Source: Chloroflexota bacterium
GTDB taxonomy: Bacteria; Chloroflexota; UBA11872
DNA length: 64,000 nucleotides
NCBI GenBank assembly: GCA_028873795.1
Contig: JAPPNP010000043.1
Coordinates: 18,941-82,940 of the forward strand
Reading direction: 5' to 3'
Shown: in pieces, positions 27,027 through 36,199 of the stretch
How the letters are laid out: the number at the start of each line of letters is the position of its first letter
Position numbering within the stretch: the stretch's first letter is position 1
Translations under genes and position numbers: made by a program
The notes under the pieces: generated by a model
What the model was told of the DNA's origin: nothing
The model's database searches: none
The model's input: only the letters and a program-made list of their open reading frames with translations

Positions 27027-28457
27027 ATGACTGCCGAGCGGATCACTCGGCGCCGCACCAAGATCGTCGCGACGATTGGCCCCGCCAGCGTCGGTCGGGT
27101 GGACGAACTGGTGGGCGCCGGCATGGACGTGGCGCGGCTCAACTTTTCACATGGCACTCCGGCCGACCACGAGGCTGCGGCGCGGGCCGTGCGTGAGGCG
27201 TCCGCACGCGCCGGCCGGCCGGTGGCGGTGATGGCGGACCTGGCCGGGCCGAAGGTGCGGCTTGGCAGGCTGCCTCCGGGCGGGGTGGTGCTCACCGCCG
27301 GGGCAACCTTCACGCTGCGACGCGAATTGGCCATCGGGAATACGCAAGGAGCGGCAACCAATCACGAGGGGCTGGAGGGCGACCTTCAGCCGGGCGATCG
27401 GATATCGCTGGCGGACGGCGCGGTTGAGCTGCGCGTGACGTCCATCGGCGATGCCGTGGACTGCGAGGTTGTGACGGGAGGCTCACTGCGGTCGCACGCC
27501 GGCGTCAACGTCCCGGCTTCGAGGCTCTCGCTTCCGGCCATCACGGACCGCGATCGTGAAGACCTGGTGCGGGCCCGCGCGCTCGGGGCCGACTACATCG
27601 CGCAGTCCTTCGTGCGCCAGGCGTCCGATGTGGATGCCCTGCGCGCCGAGCTTGGGGAGCCGATGATCCCAATTATCGCCAAGATTGAGACCGGCGCCGC
27701 CGTCGAAGCGGCGGCCGATATCCTGCACGCGGCCGACGCCGTGATGCTCGCTCGCGGCGACCTGGGCGTGGACGTGGACCTGGAGCGCGTGCCGCTGATC
27801 CAGAAGCGACTGACCCGCCAGGCCGTCGCGATGGGTGTTCCGGCGATCATCGCGACACATATGCTGGAGTCCATGATTGACGACCCGCGTCCCACGCGCG
27901 CCGAGGTGAGCGACGTCGCCAACGCCGTCCTCGACGACGCCGACGCCGTGATGCTTTCGGGCGAAACGGCAATCGGCCGGCATCCCGTCGCCGCAGTGCA
28001 GACGGCGGCGCGCATCGTCACCGAAACCGAGCGCCACGGCGACGAGTTCCCGACGCCGGCGCTCGAGCCGGAACCCGGCGATTCAGCCGCGGCCGTGGCC
28101 CGCGCGGCGGCGGACGTGACGGCCGCCAATTCAGAGATTGCCGCGATCGCCTGCTTCACCGAAACCGGCACGACGGCGGAGTTGCTGGCGGCGGCAAGGC
28201 CGCGCGTGCCCATCGCCGCCTTCTGTGCCGACGAAGCCGTGGCCCGCCGCCTGACGCTGCGCCGCGCCGTACATCCGGTCCTCACCCACCGCATGCCCGA
28301 TACGGACGCCGTTATCGGGATGCTCGACGCCGGCTTGAGCCGCGATTTCGGCCTCGCCCCGGGAACCCCCGTAGTGCTCGTGGCGGCGTCGCCGGTGGGC
28401 AAGGCCAGCACCAACCTGCTCAAGCTGCATCGCGTCGGCGAATGGGCGGCGCCGTGA
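27027..28457 (+). CDS. pyk: Pyruvate kinase
   Basis: Glycolytic enzyme of 476 aa converting phosphoenolpyruvate and ADP to pyruvate and ATP in the cytoplasm. The N-terminal barrel strand RRTKIVATIGPAS, the B-domain boundary MADLAGPKVRLG, the catalytic Lys in IAKIET, MLARGDLGV and the MLESMI helix are all present. The C-terminal allosteric domain is complete. A weak ribosome site precedes the ATG. The last 16 bases may overlap the start of the LutB-LutA fusion gene, indicating co-transcription. Confidence 0.96.
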   Translation: MTAERITRRRTKIVATIGPASVGRVDELVGAGMDVARLNFSHGTPADHEAAARAVREASARAGRPVAVMADLAGPKVRLGRLPPGGVVLTAGATFTLRRELAIGNTQGAATNHEGLEGDLQPGDRISLADGAVELRVTSIGDAVDCEVVTGGSLRSHAGVNVPASRLSLPAITDRDREDLVRARALGADYIAQSFVRQASDVDALRAELGEPMIPIIAKIETGAAVEAAADILHAADAVMLARGDLGVDVDLERVPLIQKRLTRQAVAMGVPAIIATHMLESMIDDPRPTRAEVSDVANAVLDDADAVMLSGETAIGRHPVAAVQTAARIVTETERHGDEFPTPALEPEPGDSAAAVARAAADVTAANSEIAAIACFTETGTTAELLAAARPRVPIAAFCADEAVARRLTLRRAVHPVLTHRMPDTDAVIGMLDAGLSRDFGLAPGTPVVLVAASPVGKASTNLLKLHRVGEWAAP

Positions 28458-30589
28458 GCCACGCGGTTGCACCGTTCAAGAAGCGACTGCGGGACGCGCT
28501 GGAGTCGGACTCGCTGCCGATGGCGCTGGGCCGAGTGTTGCCGCTGCTGGACGGGCGGCGGCGCGAAGCGTTCGACGGGCGCGATTTTCCCGCCGAGCAG
28601 GCGCGGCTGGCGGCGATCCGCAAGCGCGACGTTGCCAATGGCCCGCGATTGCTGGAGCAGTTCACCGAAGTTGCGGAGAAGGCCGGCATGGTGGTGCATC
28701 CGCCGGCAGACGCGGCCGCGGTGCGCGAAACCGTGGCGGAGCTGCTGCGAAATGCGTCGGCGCGCATGGTGGTCAAGAGCAAGTCCATGGCCACCGAGGA
28801 AATCGGCTTGAACCAGGCGCTCGAAGCCGATGGCGTGGAAGTGGTCGAAACCGACCTGGGCGAGTTCCTGGTGCAGGTGGCGGATGAGCTGCCCTCGCAC
28901 ATCGTGGCCCCCGCGCTGCACATCACCCGTGAGCGGGCGGCCGAGCTAATTGGCAGCGTCACGGGACAAGACCTGCCGCCGGACCCCGACACTTTGGTGC
29001 GGGCGGCGCGCGAGTACCTGCGCGACAAGTTCATCGCCGCCGACGCCGGCATCACCGGCGCCAACGCCCTGGTGGCCAGCACCGGCAGCGTGATGCTGGT
29101 GAGCAACGAGGGCAACGCGCGGCTGTGCAGCAGCCTGCCGTCGCTGCACATCGTGGTCGCCGGCGTGGACAAGCTCGTCGCGACGATGACCGACGCGGCG
29201 GCCACGCTGGACATGCTGCCGGCGAGCGCCACGGGACAGACCATGTCCAGCTATGTTTCGTTCATCAGCGGACCCAGCCGCAGCGCCGACATCGAGATGT
29301 CCCTGTCGCTGGGCGTCCACGGACCGCGCGACGTGCACGTCGTATTGCTCGACAACGGGCGCGAGGCCATGCGGCGCGACCCAAAGTTCCAGACCGCGCT
29401 GCAGTGCGTGCGCTGCGGGGCATGCTCGAACGTCTGCCCGACCTATCAGCAGGTTGGCGGCCACGCCATGGGCCACATCTACACCGGTCCCATCGGCCTG
29501 TTGCTCACCTCGTTCCATCACGGCATGGAGAACGTGGCCGGGCCGCAGGCGCTCTGCGCGGGCTGCGGCGCCTGCGCCACGGTTTGCCCCGCCGGGATTC
29601 CGATTCCGGAGCTGATTCAAGAGGTGCGCACGCGGGCCGTGGCCGACGGCGCCGCGAAGAATCGGCTGAAGTCGCTGGCGCTGGGTGTCCTCGCCGACTC
29701 GAGGGCGTTCGAAAAGGGCCTGCGGACCTTTACCCGGATTCCCGGGGCGCAAGCGCTGGCGCGACGGTTGCCCGGATCGCCGCTGCGCGCGCGTCCCTTG
29801 CCACCGGTGTCGGCGCGTCCGTTCCGAGATCGCCTGCCGGCGCTTGCCGCCGATGACGGTGCGAAAGCGCAGGTGGCCTACTTTCCCGGCTGTCTCACCG
29901 ACTGGCTCGCGCCCGAAACCGGCGAGGCCGCCGTGAGCGTGCTGGGCGCCATCGCGCCCGTCGTCTTTGAGTCCTGCTGCGGGCTGCCGGCTATCAACGC
30001 CGGCTACCGCGCACCGGCCGTGCGCATGGCCAAGCAGACCATCGCGGCCATCGAGCGCTCCGGCGTTGAGACCGTCGTCAGCACGTCGACCAGTTGCCTG
30101 GGCGCCATTCGTGACGACTATCCACGGCTATTCGCTGACGAGCCCGAGTGGCGGGAGCGCGCGCTGGCTGCCGCCGGTCGCCTGGTCGATTTCGCCACCT
30201 ACGTCGAGGAGCACAGGCTCGCCGGCGTGCCTGCTCATCGTGCGCGCGGCGTGGTGACCGTGCACGACGCCTGCCAGTCGCGTCACGGGCTGGGCCTCGG
30301 AACTGGGACGCGCCGGCTACTCACGGCCGCAGGCTACACGGTGCGCGAGGCCCCCTACAGCGGCGAATGCTGCGGTTTTGGCGGGTCGTTCTCATTCGAC
30401 TTTCCCGAAGTGGCCGGACGCATGCGCCAACGCAAATTGGAAGCGTTTGCGTCGACCGGCGCCACGCTCGTGTGCGGCGACAATCCCGGCTGCCTGCTGC
30501 ACCTGGATTCGGACGGCGCGACGCCCGACGCCCCGCGCCCGGTGCATCTGGCCGAACTATTGCGAGACGCCGCCCCGGACGCTACGTGA
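28442..30589 (+). CDS. LutB-LutA fusion: LUD domain + two 4Fe-4S + two CCG domains
   Basis: A 715-aa fusion of two normally separate subunits of the LutABC/LldEFG L-lactate oxidation complex. Residues 1-~300 are a LUD (LutB) domain, including STGSVMLVSNEG. Next come two ferredoxin-type clusters (CVRCGACSNVCP and CAGCGACATVCP), then from ~470 the LutA-like half with two CCG motifs (CCGLPAINAGY, CCGFGGSF). The start is ATG at 28442, overlapping pyk by 16 bp, or GTG at 28454 in a GTGA overlap. LutC is not nearby. It probably oxidises lactate or another 2-hydroxyacid to feed electrons to the respiratory chain. Confidence 0.88.
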   Translation: MGGAVSHAVAPFKKRLRDALESDSLPMALGRVLPLLDGRRREAFDGRDFPAEQARLAAIRKRDVANGPRLLEQFTEVAEKAGMVVHPPADAAAVRETVAELLRNASARMVVKSKSMATEEIGLNQALEADGVEVVETDLGEFLVQVADELPSHIVAPALHITRERAAELIGSVTGQDLPPDPDTLVRAAREYLRDKFIAADAGITGANALVASTGSVMLVSNEGNARLCSSLPSLHIVVAGVDKLVATMTDAAATLDMLPASATGQTMSSYVSFISGPSRSADIEMSLSLGVHGPRDVHVVLLDNGREAMRRDPKFQTALQCVRCGACSNVCPTYQQVGGHAMGHIYTGPIGLLLTSFHHGMENVAGPQALCAGCGACATVCPAGIPIPELIQEVRTRAVADGAAKNRLKSLALGVLADSRAFEKGLRTFTRIPGAQALARRLPGSPLRARPLPPVSARPFRDRLPALAADDGAKAQVAYFPGCLTDWLAPETGEAAVSVLGAIAPVVFESCCGLPAINAGYRAPAVRMAKQTIAAIERSGVETVVSTSTSCLGAIRDDYPRLFADEPEWRERALAAAGRLVDFATYVEEHRLAGVPAHRARGVVTVHDACQSRHGLGLGTGTRRLLTAAGYTVREAPYSGECCGFGGSFSFDFPEVAGRMRQRKLEAFASTGATLVCGDNPGCLLHLDSDGATPDAPRPVHLAELLRDAAPDAT

Positions 30590-31176
30590 CTTCCGACCGC
30601 CTCCAGCGTCAGCTCGCCTTCATCGTCGAGATCGACAAGGCCAAGTCCATCCTCCGCAACTCGCTGGTGATCGAAGAGCGGCGGCGCGAGAACGACGCGG
30701 AGCACGCCTGGCACCTGGCGGTGATGGCCCGGCTGCTTGCCGAGTACGCGCGCGTGGAGATCGATGTCGATCGGGTAATCGAGATGCTGCTGGTCCACGA
30801 CCTGGTGGAGATCGACGCCGGCGACACCTTCATCTACGACACCGCCGCCCGCGAACGGCAAGCCGAGAAAGAGCGTGCGGCGGCCGACCGTATCTTCGGC
30901 CTGCTGCCGTCCGACCAGGCGGACGCGTTGCGCGCGTCCTGGGAAGAGTTCGAGGCGCGGCAGACGCCCGAGGCAAAGTTCGCCTTCGCGCTGGACCGCC
31001 TGCAGCCGCTGCTACTCAACTTTCACACCCAGGGCCACGCCTGGCGCAAGCACGGCGTGCGCCGCGCGCAGGTCACGGCCGTCAACGCCACGATCGCCGA
31101 CGGCGCGCCGGAGCTTTGGGACTACGCACGGGGCCTTATCGAGGAGGCCGTGAGGCGAGGCCATCTGTCGGAGTAG
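30586..31176 (+). CDS. HD-domain phosphohydrolase (YfbR/5'-nucleotidase-like)
   Basis: A 196-aa HD-superfamily hydrolase. The metal-binding residues appear as His in NDAEHAWHLAVMA and the HD pair in LLVHDLVEIDAGD, with the conserved Asp in FALDRLQPLL. This layout matches YfbR-type 5'-deoxynucleotidases (COG1896). The start is GTG at 30586, overlapping the stop of the upstream gene in GTGA. It is the last gene of the pyk-lut operon. A nucleotide monophosphate substrate is likely but not demonstrated. Confidence 0.85.
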   Translation: MTSDRLQRQLAFIVEIDKAKSILRNSLVIEERRRENDAEHAWHLAVMARLLAEYARVEIDVDRVIEMLLVHDLVEIDAGDTFIYDTAARERQAEKERAAADRIFGLLPSDQADALRASWEEFEARQTPEAKFAFALDRLQPLLLNFHTQGHAWRKHGVRRAQVTAVNATIADGAPELWDYARGLIEEAVRRGHLSE

Positions 31177-31331
31177 TTACTTCCCGCGACCATTGCACCA
31201 ATCGGCGAGCGTTGCGAGGGGAACACGCGGGGGCTTGCATTCACAAGAACCATCCGTGTACGCTCGCCGATATATATGACTCGACCGACGCTTTCTGATA
31301 CCTATTAGCCGCATGGATTGAGCCTTAGTCA

Positions 31332-33275
31332 ATGATTAGATTTACCGCTCGCCAAGTATTCATTGCAGTCCAGCTATTCCTGGGGATTTCGATAGTCATT
31401 TTCATCGTGATCAGCCTGTATCCCGGCGACCCAATTGCGAATCTCTTCGGCCCCTACGGCCAAGCATGGAGCAATGGGCAGGACACCGCCGACCTACAAG
31501 CACGCTTCAGCGGCGACACTCCCGGGCCAGTGCGGTATCTGTTTTGGATGAAGGAGGTGTTGACCGGGAACCTGGGCCACGTCGGTCAGTGGGCAAGTCC
31601 AGTTGGGGACGTAGTCCGCGAGGCGCTTCCAATCACGCTCGGGCTCGTCGCCGTCTCCCTCGCCGTCGCCTTGATCGGCGGAAGTGTATTCGCGCTGATC
31701 TTGACCCTATGGCCGGAGTCAATTTCGAGCCGTTTCCTGAGTGCGATTCCCATGTTCCTTGCTTCGGTCCCGACGGCATTCCTGACCATTTGGGGAATCT
31801 ACCTGTTTGCCGTTCGGCTCGGATGGCTGCCGGCACTTGGGCTCTGGACGCCCGGCGGTGAGGAGACGCTCAATCTCGATCTCGTACGCCACGCCATCCT
31901 GCCGACCGTGGTCTTGGCTCTGCCCTTCATCGCCATCTACATGCGCTACGCGCAGCAAGCGGTGTTGAACGCGACCGAGGCAGACCCGGCGGGACCAGGA
32001 GCCGAAGAGGTCTCGGCCGGCGAGATGGCCGTGCGCTCGCTTTCCCTGCTGCCGACCGTCGGTGTGCCGTTGCTGAGAAACCTCAGCCAATCCCTGGCGC
32101 CCCTCATGGGCAGCGCGTTGGTAGTCGAGTCGCTGCTGTCCTTGGGCGGCTTGGGGCACGTGGCGTACCGGTCGCTGTTTCAGCGCGAATACCCGGTGGT
32201 GACGGCGGCCATCCTCGTCGGTACGGTCGCGGTGATTGCGGCACGGCTGCTGATCGACGTGATTTGCGGTTGGCTCGACTCGGCCATTCGCCAATCCGCC
32301 GAGAGGTCAACGCCAACGCCCGGCGAGCCGGGCACGGCCGGCCCCGACGCCGCTGCGCGCCAGCTCGGCCCGCCGCTGGAACTGATCGACCGTCCGCTCG
32401 AGCACCGTCCATGGAATACCGCGCGACGCCGCTTCCGGGCACAGTGGCCGGCCATGGCCGGGCTTGTCGTGCTGCTTGCATTCCTTGCCCTTGCGATTCT
32501 GGGGCCGTTCGTGGCCCCCTACGAACCGCACGAAGTGGTCGCCTTGCGGTCGATTGGTGAATCGAGCGCTTCGCCTTGGCTTGGGACCGACAGCTTTGGT
32601 CGAGATGTCTTCAGCCTGCTTCTGCACGGAGCCCGCGGGTCAGTAGGCGTGGGCGCGGTGGCCGTGGTCATCAGCCTCGTGATCGGCTTGGCCGTCGGTG
32701 TGTCCTCGGCCAGGCTGGGCGGTCTGGTCGACGGAGTCCTCATGCGGATTACGGATGTCGTCATGACCGTCCCCGCACTCTTCCTCATGATGTTCCTCGT
32801 GATTCCGCTTCTATTTGGAGTGGCCGGACCAGGAAGCGTGGTGGCCGTAGCGATTGGGATTGTCAGCTGGCCCGGATTTGCCAGACTCGTCCGGCGCCAA
32901 GTCCTCCTCCAGCGTCAAGCGGGTGCTGCCTCTGATTCAGTGGGACCGGAGAGTCGAATGCTCGGCAACCTGGCGGGCCCGTTGATGGTGGCCGTCGCCT
33001 ACGGTTTCGCCGCGGCGCTCTTGGCAGAAGCCGCGTTGAGCTTCCTGGGCCTTGGCAGCTCGATCCCACCAATGACCTGGGGACAGATGCTCGGGCAATC
33101 GCGAGGTCTCGCGTTCTTGACTACTGCACCAGGGGTGATACCCACGATCCTGATCGTTCTCTCGGTCTTGTCGGCTCATCTCGTCGGCGGCGGTCTTCGA
33201 CATGCCTTTGCGACGGGGACTGCGGACCCAGACGCGGCCGAGTCCGGCGACGACCAGGCGGCACTCGACCTTTAA
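31332..33275 (+). CDS. DppB-DppC fusion ABC permease with degenerate coupling loops
   Basis: A 647-aa membrane protein joining two peptide-type permeases. Residues 1-~320 are DppB-like (SLYPGDP near 28; ALPITLGLVAVSL; PLMGSALVVESLLSLGGLG), then a ~50-residue Pro/Gly-rich linker. Residues ~370-630 are DppC-like (AILGPFVAPYEPHEV, WLGTDSFGRDVFS, LLAEAALSFLGLG). The cytoplasmic EAA loops that contact the ATPase are poorly conserved in both halves (about 205-245 and 519-560). No ATPase or solute-binding gene is adjacent. The first ~120 bp and the leader are markedly more AT-rich than neighbours, and no ribosome site is evident. Confidence 0.8.
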   Translation: MIRFTARQVFIAVQLFLGISIVIFIVISLYPGDPIANLFGPYGQAWSNGQDTADLQARFSGDTPGPVRYLFWMKEVLTGNLGHVGQWASPVGDVVREALPITLGLVAVSLAVALIGGSVFALILTLWPESISSRFLSAIPMFLASVPTAFLTIWGIYLFAVRLGWLPALGLWTPGGEETLNLDLVRHAILPTVVLALPFIAIYMRYAQQAVLNATEADPAGPGAEEVSAGEMAVRSLSLLPTVGVPLLRNLSQSLAPLMGSALVVESLLSLGGLGHVAYRSLFQREYPVVTAAILVGTVAVIAARLLIDVICGWLDSAIRQSAERSTPTPGEPGTAGPDAAARQLGPPLELIDRPLEHRPWNTARRRFRAQWPAMAGLVVLLAFLALAILGPFVAPYEPHEVVALRSIGESSASPWLGTDSFGRDVFSLLLHGARGSVGVGAVAVVISLVIGLAVGVSSARLGGLVDGVLMRITDVVMTVPALFLMMFLVIPLLFGVAGPGSVVAVAIGIVSWPGFARLVRRQVLLQRQAGAASDSVGPESRMLGNLAGPLMVAVAYGFAAALLAEAALSFLGLGSSIPPMTWGQMLGQSRGLAFLTTAPGVIPTILIVLSVLSAHLVGGGLRHAFATGTADPDAAESGDDQAALDL

Positions 33276-33283
33276 TTCAGATC

Positions 33284-33299
33284 ACGGCCTGAAGGCCGT
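33284..33299. terminator. Possible bidirectional terminator hairpin
   Basis: ACGGCC pairs with GGCCGT around a TGAA tetraloop in the 47-bp gap between two convergent genes. There is no T run, so factor-independent termination is uncertain; the call rests on position. Confidence 0.3.
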
Positions 33300-33322
33300 C
33301 GTCGGTCGCACACCGAGCCCGA

Positions 33323-34390
33323 CTAGCCCGGTCCCTCGGCAATGCGCTCCACGTGCCAGGGGTGGCGATTGGCGTAGTAGGTTTTCGACTCGTGGAAAGC
33401 GCGGGCGGGCGGATCGAGTACCAGCTCGTACAAGCACACGTCGACCCAGGCCTCCCCGTCGCGGATGCGGTTTGGCAGGCGCGCCGCCTCGGTGAAGCCG
33501 GCGGCGCGTGCGATGGCTGCGAGGTCGTCGTCCGGGGCGGCGATTGGGAACTCGAGCACGCTCACGCCGATCGCGCCGGCCCGGTCGGCCGCGGCGCGCA
33601 GCAAACTCACAGCATGCTCCATGTAGGCCGGTGCCACGCGCAATGAGAGCGTGGCCACGTGCTGTTGCGGGAACGTGTCGCGGCGCACGAAGACCGCCTG
33701 CCCGACCACGCGGTTCTTCGGCGTTGCCAGAACCAGCATGGCGCCCTGCGCATTCGCGACGCGGAGCTTCAGACGGGCGAAGTGGTATTCGTAGCGCGTG
33801 TCGCGGAGGCAGTCGTCCAGGACTTCCTTGAGCAGCCAGACCGGCTCTCGCATGTTGTAGAGAATGGCCGCGCGCGGCAGATCGCCCCAGACGGCGTCCC
33901 GCACCACCGGCTCGCCGTCGAACGCCAGATACGTCGCGTCGAACTCGTCCGCGTCCACCACCGAATACCGCATGCCGTCGCCGACGCGGTACCAGAACCC
34001 GTGGTTCTCATACAGGTGGCCGGCGACCGGATTGGTGGTGCAGAGATGGAGCGCCTGACCGCCATTTGCCACGAACTCGCGCAGCATGCGCGACATGAGC
34101 GCGTCGGCCACGCCCTTGCGGCGGTGCCGGTCGTCGGTCGCCACGAACTCCACGATGCCTACGTCGCGCGTGTCGGTGGGGACGTAGTAGCCCAGCGACC
34201 CGGCGTATTCACCGTCGATGGTTCCCACGAAGTGCGGCGTGTAAAGCGTCTCGGCCAACGCCCCGCTGAACAGGTCGTCTTGCAGCGGATCCCAGGTGCG
34301 GACGCGGCCGCCGAACGTGTCCATGGGCGGGAGGAGACGCTCGATCTGCATGCGCTCGCCGTTCCGCAGCGTGACGCGTTCGGGGGCCAT
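33323..34390 (-). CDS. Double-domain GNAT acetyltransferase
   Basis: A 355-aa protein with two tandem GNAT folds. The first carries the acetyl-CoA loop in DRHRRKGVADALMSRML and a LCTTNPVAGHLYENHGFW C-terminal part. The second, from about residue 180, is more diverged, with its core around VVGQAVFVRRDTF. The start at 34390 fits the domain; a longer extension to 34492 would be low-complexity and has no support. It is divergent from the cyclase gene. The substrate is unknown. Confidence 0.8.
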   Translation of the reverse strand: MAPERVTLRNGERMQIERLLPPMDTFGGRVRTWDPLQDDLFSGALAETLYTPHFVGTIDGEYAGSLGYYVPTDTRDVGIVEFVATDDRHRRKGVADALMSRMLREFVANGGQALHLCTTNPVAGHLYENHGFWYRVGDGMRYSVVDADEFDATYLAFDGEPVVRDAVWGDLPRAAILYNMREPVWLLKEVLDDCLRDTRYEYHFARLKLRVANAQGAMLVLATPKNRVVGQAVFVRRDTFPQQHVATLSLRVAPAYMEHAVSLLRAAADRAGAIGVSVLEFPIAAPDDDLAAIARAAGFTEAARLPNRIRDGEAWVDVCLYELVLDPPARAFHESKTYYANRHPWHVERIAEGPG

Positions 34391-34511
34391 GGCATCGCTC
34401 GGCGTGGGCGGACGCGAGATTCTACGTGTGGCCGGTGGTCTGGAAGCTGCGCGGTGCGCCACTATGGCGGGAATCGGACCCGTTTTCGACACGCCCCCGA
34501 AGGACTCAGCA

Positions 34512-35327
34512 ATGGCTCAGGCAACGGCAGCCAATCCCGGAATGATCGACCAGCTCACGGCGTCGCGCGTGTATGACCTGGGCACGCGCTACGAGATGGA
34601 CATGCCGGTGCACCCGGCGCACCCGCCCTTCATCTTCACCCTGCAGCGGCGCCATGGCGACACGTTTCGACCCGGCGGCTATAGCTCGTCCAACGAGCTG
34701 ATCGTCATGTGCGGCCACACGGGGACGCACATCGATTCCCTGGCGCACGTCTCCGAGCACGGGCAGCTCTTCGGCGGCGTTGACGCGAGTTGCAATCAGC
34801 AGGGCGGTCGGGGGATGAAGTCCATCGGCGTGGACACCATCGAGCCGGTGGTGCGCCGCGGCGTCCTGCTCGACGTGGCCGGCGCGGAGGGCGTGGACAT
34901 TCTGCCGCCGGATTACGGTGCCGATGCCAAGACCCTGCAAGGCGTGGCCAAGGCCCAGGGCGTGGAAATCCAGGCCGGCGATTGCGTCTTGGTGCGCACC
35001 GGATGGATGCGCCACTGGGGCGACCCTCCGGCGTATCTGGCCGAGAGCGAGGGGCAGCCCGGCGTCAACGCCGACGCCGCCGAGTGGCTGGCCGAGCGCG
35101 GAATCTTCATGGGCGGATCCGACACGGCGGCGTTCGAGCAGGTCATCCCCGGCGCGGCCATGCCGGTGCACCTGATCTTTCTGGCGCGCAACGGCATCCA
35201 CATCCTCGAGATGGCCGACTTGGAGACCCTGGCCGCGGACGGCGTCTACGAGTTCGGCTTCGTCCTCTCGCCGCTCAAGCTCGTGGGCGCGACGGGCTCG
35301 CCCGTGCGTCCGCTGGCGCTGGTTTAG
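34512..35327 (+). CDS. Cyclase-family metal-dependent hydrolase (kynurenine formamidase-like)
   Basis: A 271-aa member of the cyclase family (COG1878). The diagnostic metal site HTGTHID is at residues 69-75, followed by SLAHV with another ligand His. DCVLVRTGW and the IFMGGSDTAAFE segment are also typical. GAAGGA precedes the ATG at 34512 by 8 nt. The family includes bacterial kynurenine formamidase KynB and isatin hydrolase. No kynurenine genes are adjacent, so the substrate is open. Confidence 0.87.
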   Translation: MAQATAANPGMIDQLTASRVYDLGTRYEMDMPVHPAHPPFIFTLQRRHGDTFRPGGYSSSNELIVMCGHTGTHIDSLAHVSEHGQLFGGVDASCNQQGGRGMKSIGVDTIEPVVRRGVLLDVAGAEGVDILPPDYGADAKTLQGVAKAQGVEIQAGDCVLVRTGWMRHWGDPPAYLAESEGQPGVNADAAEWLAERGIFMGGSDTAAFEQVIPGAAMPVHLIFLARNGIHILEMADLETLAADGVYEFGFVLSPLKLVGATGSPVRPLALV

Positions 35328-35355
35328 GCCTTCCCGCGGTTATCCGGAGACCTGG

Positions 35356-35838
35356 CTAGCCCAGAAAGAGGTCGTAAGGCCCCGGGATCGGCGACTCTAC
35401 CGCAGCGCGTTGGAGCAGTTCGCGCGAGGGGCTGAGCGCCCGCGCGGCGATGGCTCGGTTGATTTCCGGAACCTTGTCCAGCTCGTCGATTTCCTCCATG
35501 GTGAAGAACCGCGCGGCGTCGACCTCGTCGCCGGGCGTGGGCTCACCAGCCACGCGCCGTAGCAGGAAGACCACGTACGTCGAGTGGTCTTCGCCGTGCC
35601 GCGAGCGCACCGCCAGCAGCCCTTGAGCCTCGGTCGTAAGCCCGGCTTCTTCCTGGACTTCACGGACGGCGGCCTCAGGCAGGGTTTCATCGGGCTCAGA
35701 GAAACCGCCCGGAATCTGCCAGGTGCCGCGCCCGTGGGCGGTGGAGCGGCGCACGAGCAAGACGCGGTCGCCGTCGACCACGGCGCCGCCAACCCCGACG
35801 TTGTAGCCGGTGTTGTAGCGCGCGGGAATCGGGCTCAT
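35356..35838 (-). CDS. NUDIX hydrolase
   Basis: A 160-aa NUDIX pyrophosphohydrolase. The box fits G-x5-E-x7-REVQEEAG, starting in PGGFSEPDETLPEAAVREV. It opens with YNVGVGGAVVDGDRVLLVRR, typical of NADH/ADP-ribose-type NUDIX proteins. The start at 35838 is the ATG closest to the domain. It converges on the cyclase gene. It cleaves a nucleoside diphosphate linked to another moiety; the exact substrate cannot be told. Confidence 0.88.
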   Translation of the reverse strand: MSPIPARYNTGYNVGVGGAVVDGDRVLLVRRSTAHGRGTWQIPGGFSEPDETLPEAAVREVQEEAGLTTEAQGLLAVRSRHGEDHSTYVVFLLRRVAGEPTPGDEVDAARFFTMEEIDELDKVPEINRAIAARALSPSRELLQRAAVESPIPGPYDLFLG

Positions 35839-35871
35839 CGCGCCATAGTACCGGCGTGATTGGCGGCGCAA

Positions 35872-36199
35872 TGGGCCCGTTGGCGGCGAGCGCTCTTGAA
35901 TCGTCAGTAGACACGAGGAGCCTAGACTCCCGCCTTCGGAAACCTATTCGGGATCGGGCAGGGTCGAGTCTGCGACCCGCCCGACGCGAAGCATCCGGTG
36001 CGCCTCCAGCATTGACCGGACTGGATTCCGGCTTTCGCCGGAATGACGGCGAGGTTACGCGGAGATCTCGCCTGTCCCGGGTAAAGCGCGAGCTTCGCGT
36101 CGGAAAGACGGACTCACGATTACCCATTGCCCAGACCGCCGCCCATTGAGTCCACGGCGTGCAGCCTCATAGAATCGGGGGCCTCCCCGGATTCCTAGC
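35872..36199. other. Non-coding gap with type 2 repeat
   Basis: I see no gene in these 328 bp. The middle part (35956-36065) is a second copy of the repeat at 9898-10000, and the rest has no clear structure. It separates the divergent NUDIX and PHP/lon transcripts. Confidence 0.75.
35956..36065 (+). repeat. Composite palindromic repeat type 2, copy 2
   Basis: Closely matches 9898-10000, sharing TCTGCGACCCGCCCGACG and GACCGGACTGGATTCCGG. The hairpin ATTCCGGC (36025-36032), TTTC loop, GCCGGAAT (36037-36044) is intact. The left hairpin is altered by a ~10-nt difference (GGGTCG pairing with CGACCC). Confidence 0.75.
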
